A model generated the notes under the pieces. It did not search any database, had not been told where the DNA came from, and worked only from the letters and a program-made list of their open reading frames with translations. From Mesostigma viride (lineage: Eukaryota > Streptophyta > Mesostigmatophyceae > Mesostigmatales > Mesostigmataceae): a DNA stretch of 64,000 bases. Below are positions 27,599-35,958 of this stretch, piece after piece. Position 1 is the stretch's first letter, and each line of letters starts with the position of its first letter. The position numbers and the translations under genes were made by a program. The DNA lies in the NCBI GenBank assembly GCA_009746045.1, contig RPFO01000034.1, positions 3,699,681 through 3,763,680 of the forward strand. Direction: 5' to 3'.

Positions 27599-28120
27599 AT
27601 GTCGTATGGATACAGACGCCGCTACCCTGCTCACTGGAACCGCGCTGATGCAGTTATCCCATCCATGTATTCGACCCAAATGGCCCCTGTTGCTGTCCTT
27701 AACCCTGACGCAGCGGCGGCTCGTCTTGAAAGGAAGACCATGATGTGGGCGCGACGCCATAAGAAATTCGGGACCTCGACACCGTACTCCAGGACGTACA
27801 GCGTCAAGGCCGGGCCGCGTACAAAACGTTCGGTCACGAGAAAGAAGTGGAAGTCGTGCGCCAGTCTTACCCGGGGTCCATACCTTGCGCGCCACGCCTT
27901 TGCGCCTGGTAGTGCAGGATACTGCGGGGCCATCACCCCGCTGCCCCCATGGAGTCACAAGAAGCGTGCTCCCCGTGCCCCAAGGCCTAGGATCGGACCC
28001 GCTACCAAGTTGTCTTCCATTAGGACGCTCTACAGGAACATGTCCTGCATGGAGCTGCCCAAGGCCGCGTACCTGTACAGGGTGAAGAAGGGGGGCTGTC
28101 CCGCTGGCAGAACTTTCTAA
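27599..28120 (+). CDS. Basic LERK-motif protein, short paralog
   Basis: 173 residues starting MSYGYRRRYPAHWNRADAVI. Residues about 40-65 (AARLERKTMMWARRHKK, then TSTPYSR) match the protein at 21781-22587. The rest is Arg/Lys/Pro-rich with scattered cysteines (YCGAITPLPPWSHKKRAPRA). Pattern and charge suggest a nucleic-acid-binding or virion core protein. The TATAAATTA near 27553 may be its promoter. It lies in the opposite orientation to its paralog. Confidence 0.6.
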   Translation: MSYGYRRRYPAHWNRADAVIPSMYSTQMAPVAVLNPDAAAARLERKTMMWARRHKKFGTSTPYSRTYSVKAGPRTKRSVTRKKWKSCASLTRGPYLARHAFAPGSAGYCGAITPLPPWSHKKRAPRAPRPRIGPATKLSSIRTLYRNMSCMELPKAAYLYRVKKGGCPAGRTF

Positions 28121-28198
28121 AAAAAAAGCAGAATTGATTTACTAACCTCTCTTTTTCCCCCTTGCGTTTTTATGTAACACGTGATATACACAAACAGC

Positions 28199-28429
28199 AT
28201 GTCCACGATAGCATACCTTCGCTCCTTTCGCGTGTTAGGGAGTGCACTATTCGACTGGCTCGCGACTCTCGCCGCCAGTGCCGCGTTTGCTTTCTACGCG
28301 GGTGGACGCCGCTTAAGGGCGTCCGAGTCAATGGGCTGGTTCGCCGCATTGGTAATAGTGGGCGAGTGCCTGCATTACGCGCTAGGCAAGAACACGCCCG
28401 TTATCAAATTTATTATGTCAATGAAGTAG
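28199..28429 (+). CDS. Small two-segment membrane protein
   Basis: The start at 28199 (MSTIAYLRSFRVLGSALFDW) is chosen after an AT-rich leader; 76 residues. Two hydrophobic segments: LFDWLATLAASAAFAFYAG and MGWFAALVIVGECLHYALG, with a basic loop (RRLRAS) between. The second segment ending in LHYALGKNTPVIKF recalls small conserved membrane proteins of large algal DNA viruses, but this is from memory of pattern only. Probably in an internal or host-derived membrane. It ends 8 bases before the next gene. Confidence 0.55.
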   Translation: MSTIAYLRSFRVLGSALFDWLATLAASAAFAFYAGGRRLRASESMGWFAALVIVGECLHYALGKNTPVIKFIMSMK

Positions 28430-28436
28430 AAAAACA

Positions 28437-28868
28437 ATGAAGTGCCGCGCTCAGACTAGGACTGCCGGAGGGACATGCAACATCGAGGTTGCGAGGGGGA
28501 GGTGCCACCTGCACAAGGGGCAGCCAATCGTGCATCACACCAAGGGGCACAGCACGAGACGCGTGGATAATGACGTAGACAGATTGGCGCGCACCATGAA
28601 GTACATGTACGTGGACAAGAGTCCCATACCGATGATCCAAAGTGGCATCGCTAAACAAAAAAGGAACGAGAGAAAATCCTACCACCCCAACGATCTGTCA
28701 CAAGACCCCTGGCTTGCATCCCTGGATCGCATACTGGAGGACAACAATCGCGCGATTGACGCACACGCCCCGTCAGCTCCTCCCATGCCCCCCACGCCCG
28801 ACCCCCCTCTCCATAAAACAGGACAGGCGAAGAAGCAAACGAGACGCCCTGGGCGTCCAAGGCGATGA
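28437..28868 (+). CDS. Small zinc-binding-type basic protein
   Basis: 143 residues. The N-terminal MKCRAQTRTAGGTCNIEV then RGRCHLHKG gives a C-x(10)-C-x(8)-C-x-L-H pattern like that of the interrupted gene at 12843, so the two are paralogs. The middle is helical (DNDVDRLARTMKYMYVDK) and the C-terminus is Pro-rich then basic (KKQTRRPGRPRR, an AT-hook-like ending). A DNA-binding role is plausible. Its stop overlaps the start of the next small ORF (ATGA). Confidence 0.6.
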   Translation: MKCRAQTRTAGGTCNIEVARGRCHLHKGQPIVHHTKGHSTRRVDNDVDRLARTMKYMYVDKSPIPMIQSGIAKQKRNERKSYHPNDLSQDPWLASLDRILEDNNRAIDAHAPSAPPMPPTPDPPLHKTGQAKKQTRRPGRPRR

Positions 28869-28966
28869 GTACCAGAGACCAACTGGGAGAGGTCATTATG
28901 AACAAGCGCAGAAGGATTGTTCATGGAGCTTCTGCGGCTCTGGCTAGGCATCGCCGATTGGTGTGA
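28865..28966 (+). CDS. Possible 33-aa basic ORF overlapping the previous stop
   Basis: ATG at 28865 shares the ATGA overlap with the upstream stop and encodes MSTRDQLGEVIMNKRRRIVH and then ARHRRLV. Short and basic, ending 25 bases before the convergent fibre B gene. Translational coupling by stop-restart would be the only reason to believe it. Confidence 0.3.
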   Translation: MSTRDQLGEVIMNKRRRIVHGASAALARHRRLV

Positions 28967-28990
28967 TCAAGGTTCGCGGGTTAAACGCGC

Positions 28991-31697
28991 TCAAAACGCC
29001 ATCTGGCTCTCGCTGATGACGGAGGCGGTGGCCGCCCCGATGGCGCCCATGCTGTTGCCGGACGTCACCGTGTTGGGCGCGGGGTTGGTGCCGACCCATC
29101 CGTTGCTGCCGCCCGACCCGCGCACCTTCACAAGCTGCAGGCCCTCGTTGTTGGAGATGCGGAAACCGTACGTCACCGTCTGGTTGGCCGCGTACATCTC
29201 CCGCCAACCGTACAGCATCGTGTTGGCCGCCGTGAGCGCCTGGCCGGACACGAAGCGCACGTCGTCGTACCACACGCTACCGACGTACCCGCCGTACAGC
29301 ACCAGATTCGGGTTTGCGCCCAGAGCGCCGTTGGCAGAAGAAGCCACCAGGGCGCCGTCCAGGTAGAACTTGACCTGCGACCCGCTCATGGTGATGCACA
29401 GGGTGAACGGCTCGGCGTGCACGGGGGTGTCCATGACGATGGCCGCGTTCACGCCGTCGGAGAAGGTCAGGAAGCCGCCGCTCGAGATCTGCACGGCAAG
29501 GTAGCCGTACTCGATCAGGTCGGTCAGGAGGGTCAGCGTGGACAGGTCGAACTGCATGGGGCAGCACCTTGATGATCAGAGAGAACGTGCCCGTGACGTT
29601 GGGCGACACGGAGTCGAACTGGGAGCCGGACTCCTTGAGCACGCCGTCCGCGACGGTGCCGCTGCCACTGAAGGTGGCGCTGCCGACGGTGCTGGCCTTG
29701 GAGGAGGAGAACTCCCACCGCAGCGTATCGGAGCCGCTGGCCAGGGATGCCAGGTTGACGTTGGTGGCGGGCGCCTCGCGGTCGGCCGCCAGGATGGTGC
29801 GAGAGAGCAGCAGCTGCCCTCCCTCCAGGTGCCAGTAGGAGCCGGTGTGGTCGCCCTTGTCCTGCGAGGCCTCGGCAGCGCCCATGTGCCAGGTGAGGGC
29901 GCGGTTGCCAAAGGAGGCGCTGCCGTCCACGTACAGGCCCGAGTTCTCAGACGCCGCGTTGGTCGAGGCCATCCCCTTGTTCAGCTTGAAGTAGTCGATG
30001 GTGTAGTTCTGGTTGGACGATAAATTAATGCTACCAAACATGATTGTGTCAGTTGCAGTCGAATCCCTCCAGAAGACGTCCGCAATGTTGAAAGTCGAGC
30101 TGGCGCCGTTGTTATAAGTCATCGTGGTATACGCCCCACCGTCCTTATTGTACGAAAGCGTCATGAGCCCGCTGGGCCTGTCAAGACTGATCCTGAAGAT
30201 GTAGGTGCCAGCTGCGTTCAAGAAACTGTGAGTGTCGGTGTAGTAGTTAGCCGCACTTGTCAGCCTCTGAATATTGAGCATTAGGCCTCCAGAATGGGTA
30301 AAAAACCTGACCCACGATCGCCCCCCTACAGTCTGTTCCAGGGCGAAGAACTGCATGTCACCTCCAGCGCTGGTAGTCAGAGCGCTAGTGATGGTGATAG
30401 GGAACTCGATGGAAACGCTTTCAGTGGTAAAATTCAAGACGGACGCCGGAATGCTGGTGTACGCGGAAGGATAGTAAAACGCCGCTCGAGAAGAATTGGC
30501 GGTGCTGATGTTCAGAGCCCCCCCGCTGACAGACGCGCCGGAGAAAATGCTCAGGTTGATGTTGTATGCGGCGATCGCGTTGGCCGAGTTGGTGAACTGG
30601 AAGTCCATGATCGCGGCAGACCCGGGCTGGTAGCCCACCTTCACCGTCTTGTCCACGATCTCCAGGTTCCCGCTGGCGTTGGTGCTCTCGAGCACGCCCG
30701 CAACCTTCAGGTCCCCTCCCACCACCATGTTGCCGGTGGTGGTGATCGTGCTGGAGCCCGTCAAAGCCCCCGTGACGGCCACCGTGCCGCTCGCGCTGGT
30801 CAGCTCCAGATTTCCCGCCGAGGTGGTCATCTTGCCGCTGCCGCCCGCCGTGCTGGTCAGGGTCAGGTCCTTCGCCACCGTCACGGTGCTCGCCGACGCG
30901 GCACTGATGCTGGCGTTCGTCATCGTGATGCCGGCCACGTTCACCTGGTTGGTAGCCGCCCCCGCAGAGGTCAGCGAGAGCGTGCCGCTGCTGGTGGTGA
31001 TGCCCGCCGTCTTCACCTTCACGCTGTCCATCACCACCGACCCGGTGCCGTTGGACGAGAGGGTCAGGTCGGCGTTGGCCACGTTGTTGCTGATGCCCGA
31101 GGTCTTCACCTTCACGTTGTCCAGGAGCACGGAGCCGGTGCCGTTGCTGGCCATGGTCAGGTTTCCGTTGGCGGTGGAGGAGGACACGGATGCGTCGGTG
31201 ACGGTGACGCCGCCCAGCTGGAGCGCGGCGGCCGAGGACCCGGCAGAGCTGATCGCCAGGGTTCCGCTGGAGGTGGTGACCGCGTTGTCGGTGAACTTGA
31301 CGCCCTCCACCAACACCGACTTGGTGGCACCGCCGGAGAGGGTCAGGTTCACGTCGGAGGCGGGGGAGAGAGAGGCGGCGGAGGCGACCACGTCGGCCAT
31401 GCGCACCGACCCGGCGTCGGACGAAAGCACGAGGCTGCCGGAAGACGAGTTGACGGTGCTGCCGTCAATGGTAACGTTGTCCACGGATAGCGCCCCGTCG
31501 ACGGCGGTGGATCCCACGATCTTGAGGCGGTTGGTCGCGCTGGTGCCGTACCCGTTGTTGGGCTTGATGACGATGCTGTCCTGCGCCTTGACGACGAGGT
31601 CCTTCACCCTCGCGGCGGGGTCGAGGTCGCCCAGGAGAGCGGTCGAGTACATGCGCGCGTAACGGACGTCGCTGAGTTGGTCCAGAGCGGTAGACAT
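28991..31697 (-). pseudogene. Fibre-like beta-repeat protein B with inserted extra domain, one frameshift
   Basis: About 900 residues starting MSTALDQLSDVRYARMYSTA at 31697. The head (VKDLVVKAQDSIVIKPN), shaft repeats (LTLSSNGTGSVVMDSVKVKT), VVDKT motif and GSYWHLEGGQLLLSR are shared with protein A. Between VVDKTVKVGY and ALTWHMGAAE it has an extra roughly 220-residue beta-rich module (DNA about 29975-30640) absent from A and encoded by visibly more AT-rich DNA. The C-terminal LamG-like part (KFYLDGALVASSANG, VWYDDVRF) lies in another frame: the GGGG at 29558-29561 has one base too many or too few. Likely a receptor-binding fibre; it is convergent with the 28437 gene group. Confidence 0.75.
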
Positions 31698-31890
31698 GGT
31701 AAAGTTCTATACCGCTAGCATAAGATAAAAATTACGTGGGCGCTTTTTCGTTTTTTTTATGACTCCTAAGAATTTATGACTCTCGTTTTTCCTACCATCG
31801 ATAATGCTGACGAGGCACCCTCTTCCGTCCGCGCGCCCCGCGCAGACCAGATACGTAAAATATAATCGACTGTTAAATTAAGTCGCGTTT
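31698..31890. promoter_or_regulatory. AT-rich divergent intergenic region
   Basis: 193 bases between the fibre B start (minus) and the OTU gene (plus). It contains GCATAAGATAAAAATTA close to the fibre start and AAAATATAATCGACTGTTAAATTA close to the OTU start, plus an 8-T run. This fits AT-rich promoters of large DNA viruses. No precise element was identified. Confidence 0.35.
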
Positions 31891-31895
31891 ATGTA

Positions 31896-33050
31896 TTGCG
31901 GTTACAGGCGGGATCCATCACAGCAAACCGCTTGACGGGCCCACGACCACCCCTGCCCGTCGGGGACACGCCCGGGAGAGCGTACTGCGGCTACAGGAAC
32001 GCGGGAAAGGGGGTGGGATCCCTGAAACAGTGCCGTGGTATGGGGCAGCTGAGGCGGTGGGGGTGGTACGCGGTCGAAGACTTGGAGAGGCGAGAGCACG
32101 AGGGCAATCCGCCGCTGCTACACCCACCGCCCCCGCCTCCGCCCCCCCCGTACAGGTCAAAAAAGAAACGGTCATCTCCACGAGTCTTACCCCCGCCTGC
32201 GAGGTCAAATGATACCATGGTGGCGGACCGGGTGGCTATCGAGAGACTCATTGACGGGATGAAGGGCATGCGAGTTCAGCCCCCGCCTCCGCCACCACCG
32301 TACAGGTCAAAAAAGAAAAAGTCATCTGCAGGAGCCCCGACCGCGCCTCGGAGGTATAATAATGATGACGTGGTGGCGAACCTGGCGGATATCGAGAGAC
32401 TCGCCGACGGGATGATGGACATGCGATATGGGAGATTTGTCACCACGGATCCTAGGCTGAGAATTACAAAAACGTACCCGCCTTCCACGAAGGTGTATCT
32501 GCCATCGAGGATGGCGGGTGTGGACGCGGATATCACGTACAGTGCACCTTTGATTGACAGAGCACTCGGGGGGGTCAAATTCGCATTCAAGCGTGCAGCA
32601 GAGGGAGATGGCAACTGCTTCTACTACTCGTTCTATCTAGGAAAGGCATTCCAGCAAGGCCAACAGATCACTCACGCACAGCTAAAAGAGAAGGCCACAC
32701 GATTGCGCAAGGAGTTAAAAACCAAACTGGAAAAAGGGGCGTTCAAGGACGTTGCTTATGTGAGCTATGCGGATCCGGACAAGATAAAAAATGATCTCAA
32801 GGGTTGCGAGTACGCCACCGATGATATCATCCAGATGACAGCCGTCCATACCAAGACGGACATTATAACCCTGGGTCTCTTGCGCGGCGGGGCCATGCCC
32901 CAACTAAACGTGCAGCCATACTGGGCATCTGGCGAGTTCGATTCCCAACAGCGGTCCAAGAACAAGCCTGTGTACATCTGGTTTGACGGACTGAACCACT
33001 TCGAATCGCTGATCCCGGAATCCGACCTACGCACCCGGGCCAGGGATTGA
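31896..33050 (+). CDS. OTU-type cysteine protease (putative deubiquitinase)
   Basis: The OTU fold lies in the C-terminal 170 residues: catalytic Cys in AAEGDGNCFYYSFYLGKAF, a helix (QLKEKATRLRKELKT), DDIIQMTAVHTKTDIITLGL, and the catalytic His in IWFDGLNHFESLIPE. Such enzymes remove ubiquitin or ubiquitin-like tags, and a viral copy would act on host signalling or degradation. The N-terminal 180 residues contain two units of a polyproline run followed by YRSKKKKSS and an acidic ADIERLADGM-type helix. The ORF opens without ATG at 31896. The nearest ATG, 31891, is in another frame (MYCGYRR), and the first in-frame ATG is 32040, so the true start is unclear or a small indel exists. Confidence 0.78.
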   Translation: MRLQAGSITANRLTGPRPPLPVGDTPGRAYCGYRNAGKGVGSLKQCRGMGQLRRWGWYAVEDLERREHEGNPPLLHPPPPPPPPPYRSKKKRSSPRVLPPPARSNDTMVADRVAIERLIDGMKGMRVQPPPPPPPYRSKKKKSSAGAPTAPRRYNNDDVVANLADIERLADGMMDMRYGRFVTTDPRLRITKTYPPSTKVYLPSRMAGVDADITYSAPLIDRALGGVKFAFKRAAEGDGNCFYYSFYLGKAFQQGQQITHAQLKEKATRLRKELKTKLEKGAFKDVAYVSYADPDKIKNDLKGCEYATDDIIQMTAVHTKTDIITLGLLRGGAMPQLNVQPYWASGEFDSQQRSKNKPVYIWFDGLNHFESLIPESDLRTRARD

Positions 33051-33072
33051 CTCTCCTAGCCGTCAATGCGGC

Positions 33073-34990
33073 CTATAATCGAGAACGCCGACGCGCCCCC
33101 TTTGTTGTCACTCTCTTCTTCACCGTTTTTACGTGTCGTCGAACCCTCTTCTGGCTGAGATTGTGCGCTTCCTTCCAGGCAGCGTGTTTGTTATAGTACG
33201 ACTTGAACAGTTCTTCGGCAATCTTCTGCGCAACCGGGTTCAAGACCTTGTCGGGGTGAAACTTCATTGACCCCTTTTTCCACTCCGAAGCGGTGGTCGG
33301 CAGCCGTCCGAACGTATCTTGGGCCTTCCTCTGCAGCTCCTCCACGGCCTTGCGGTCCTCGGCAGCGAGCTTCTGCAGATTCACACCGGCATTGAGGACC
33401 GCACCGGACCATTCGTCTGTGCGCGCGGCGGGAGGAGGACGGTGCGGAGGCTCTCTAGGCGGGGGTGCTCTCGGCGGAGGCGCTCTAGGCGCGTAACCAG
33501 CTGGCCTTGATGAGGGTGGCGGGGCGCTAGGGCCGGCGGACGAGCGAGCACGTCCGTTCCACCTGCCCGAAAAAAAATCCTCGTAGGCGGCCGAGCGAGC
33601 ACGTTCGCGTCTCATGTCCGCAGCGAAATCCTCGTAGGCGGCGGAGGGTTTCGGTTTGGCTGGTTGCGCCTTGGGGGCATTGGGCATGTACTCGCGCCAC
33701 TCGTCCCCGAATAAGGGGCTGCTGTATGCTTTGGGCCGTCCATCGGAAGGTGGCGGTCGGTGTCCTGCATTCGGGGCGGCGGGAGCATACGGGGCACCAG
33801 TAAACCAATGCTTGGAAGGTTTCTTTGCACGCTCCCTTGCCCGTGCTTGATCCCGCTCGTATCGTTCTCTTTCCATTCTCGCCATGTCTTCTTTATGCCG
33901 CCTCTCAGCTTCCGCCCGTTTCGCTCTTTCCGCAGCTAGCCGCAGCCGCAGCAGCCGCGCGTGCCTCCCTTTCACGCATCCGTTTCTCCTTTGCGAGCCG
34001 AGCCCTCTGCTCCTCCGCAGCCCGAGCCCTCTCCTCGGCCAGAGCCTTATAATGAGCTTCCATAGCCCGTTTGATGGCCTCTTTGGCTACTCGATCCCTC
34101 TCAGCAGCTAAAGCCCGCTCGGCAGCCAGTTTAGCAGCTCGAGCCTCTTCAGCGGCCTGTTTAGCGGCCCGGGCCCTCTCGTCAGCTCGAGCCTGTTTGT
34201 CAGCTCGGGCCTGCTCGGCAGCCCGTTTAGCAGCCTGTTTGTCGATCCGATCCTGTTCGGCGGCCTGTCTAGCAGCCTGTATAGCCAGCCGTTCCTGTGC
34301 GGCAGCGTCTTTTGCGGCTTGAATCCTTTCCCAATATTCATCTTCTTTGGCAGCCTGTAAAGCAGCCTGTTTGGCCTCCCACTCCCGTCTGGCGGCCCGA
34401 GACTGTTCGGCTATAGCTTTAGCCCGTTTGTCTATTTCAGCTTGTTTAGCGGCCCTCGCCTCTTCAGCGGCCTGTTCAGCGTCCCTGGCATCTGCGGCGG
34501 CCTGTTCAGCGTCCCTGGCCTCTGCGGCAGCCTGTTCAGCGGCCCTGGCCTGTTCGGCGGCCTGTTTAGCAGCTCGGGCCTGTTCGGCGGCGTAACGAGA
34601 CCTATCGATGGCCATAGCCTGCTCGGCGGCGTAACGAACCCTATCGACGGCCATAGCCTGTTCAGCGGCGTAAACAGCCCTCTCGTAATTCAGTCGAGCG
34701 CGTTCATCGGACGCGTTGAAAGCCCGCGTATCGTGCCGTCGTCGCATGGGAGTGTACCCGACGGCATACCGCGCGTATCCCACGCCATCGTCGCCATCGG
34801 AGTCGTCGTCGCTCGGTACGTAATCGTCATCCCAAAAATGAGGGGGGTACTCGGAAGGATCGTTATAGTCGAAGATATTGAAAGCACGTGTACCGTGCCG
34901 CCCCTTCCTCCCTCCGACCGCCCTCGCCCCTCCCGCCCTCCCCCCCCGTGCGCCGCGCACCGGCCCCCGTCCGACGTGCGGCGACGGCAA
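33073..34990 (-). pseudogene. Long Ala/Arg/Glu coiled-coil protein with C-terminal J-like domain, frameshifted
   Basis: Upstream ORF 34990-33905: an acidic N-terminal region (DDDYVPSDDDSDGDDGVG) and then about 250 residues of QAAEQARAAEQ-type heptad repeat, a continuous coiled coil. The coil continues in another frame in the ORF 33975-33073 (AERAKRAEAERRHKEDMARM), so one indel in the GCGGCT-rich DNA near 33945 splits a single gene of about 630 residues. The second ORF then has Pro-rich linkers, a duplicated SAAYEDF motif, and a C-terminal J-like region with the HPD tripeptide (SMKFHPDKVLNPVAQKIAEE). J domains recruit and stimulate Hsp70. No ATG is in frame at the 5' end, so the start may lie beyond another G-run frameshift near 34944. 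Confidence 0.65.
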
Positions 34991-35235
34991 GCGCCGCCAT
35001 CAGCGCGAACGCCACCGCAGATGCCCGCAGATAATACGACGGGAGCGGGAAAGCGAGACGCGACCGACGACCTCCTTGCGATGCTGGATATAGGGACTGA
35101 ACTCGTCACCATGGAGCGCGTATACCTATCCGCCCACATTTATTTTTAGCGCGCGTCTGCACCCAGCCCCCCCCCCCCCAGCCCTCGCTCCCACACGCGT
35201 GCATCGCACTCACACCCCCACCGCGCGCTCCCGAC

Positions 35236-35781
35236 GTGGATAGCCTTCTAACCGCTCGCGAGGAGAAGCCTATCCACCTTCACCCCGCCAAACGACGCGC
35301 CCGCCCACTATACACCCATGTCCGAAAGAGAAGCCTATCCAAACTCGAACCCTCTCAACCCCCCTCCCGCCCATCGAACAAATTTGGCGACCCCTCTCCG
35401 GCCCCTACCGCCCTTTGGTCGTGGATAGGCTTCTCTGGAGTGCCTTCTTTTTTGACAATCCCTTCCAACAATATTCTCCCCGCCCCCCTGACCACTATAC
35501 CCCCTACACCCCCATATACGCATCCGTATATTGGCCCTATAGCCCATATTATTCTTACTCTTATTGTCTAAAAAAGAAGAATACCAAAAGAAGCCTATCC
35601 AAACTCGAGCCCTCTAAACCCCCTCCCACCCATCGAACGAATTTGGCACGCCCTCTCCAGCCACTCCCGCCCTTTGGTCGTGGATAGGCTTCTATTTCAA
35701 AAAAAGACACTCATCCACCCAGAACGGCTGCCCACCGGGTATACGTGGATAGCCTTGCCCGCGTCCGGAGAAGCCTATCCA
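35236..35781. repeat. Cluster of four inverted-repeat hairpins (AGAAGCCTATCCA motif)
   Basis: The 13-base AGAAGCCTATCCA and its complement occur in four pairs: 35236-35249/35264-35277 (one mismatch), 35327-35341/35422-35436 (perfect, 15 bp), 35589-35601/35681-35693 (perfect), and 35746-35756/35769-35781 (imperfect). The second and third pairs bound two homologous units of about 107-110 bp (35327-35436, 35587-35695), 260 bases apart. The region is C-rich and has no credible ORF. It sits where viral-type genes stop. It could be viral terminal or origin DNA, or tiny foldback elements. Confidence 0.75.
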
Positions 35782-35958
35782 AACTCTCGCGTCCTTCCCA
35801 CGCCACCACCGCCCCCACCACACACACACACTGCCACCTGCCCCCACACGCCCACACACTGCCACCTGCCACCACCTATCCACGCATCCACTGGGTGCCC
35901 TGACTGATCGCCACGCGCCATACTTCCGCCCAATGGGAAGGGGTCGCTATCGCGAAGC
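35782..35958. other. Short non-coding spacer
   Basis: A CA/CC-rich stretch (CACACACACACTGCCACCTG repeated in part) between the hairpin cluster and the retroelement fragment. Nothing else is seen. Confidence 0.4.

Noticed and set aside
30294-31490. 398-codon plus-strand ORF opposite fibre B
   Set aside because: Arg/Gly/His-rich antisense of the fibre shaft repeats; no start context and no resemblance to any protein.
35021-35149. 43-codon plus ORF (MPADNTTGAGKRDATDDLLA)
   Set aside because: Overlaps the uncertain 5' end of the coiled-coil/J gene on the other strand and lies in G-run-rich DNA; no independent support.
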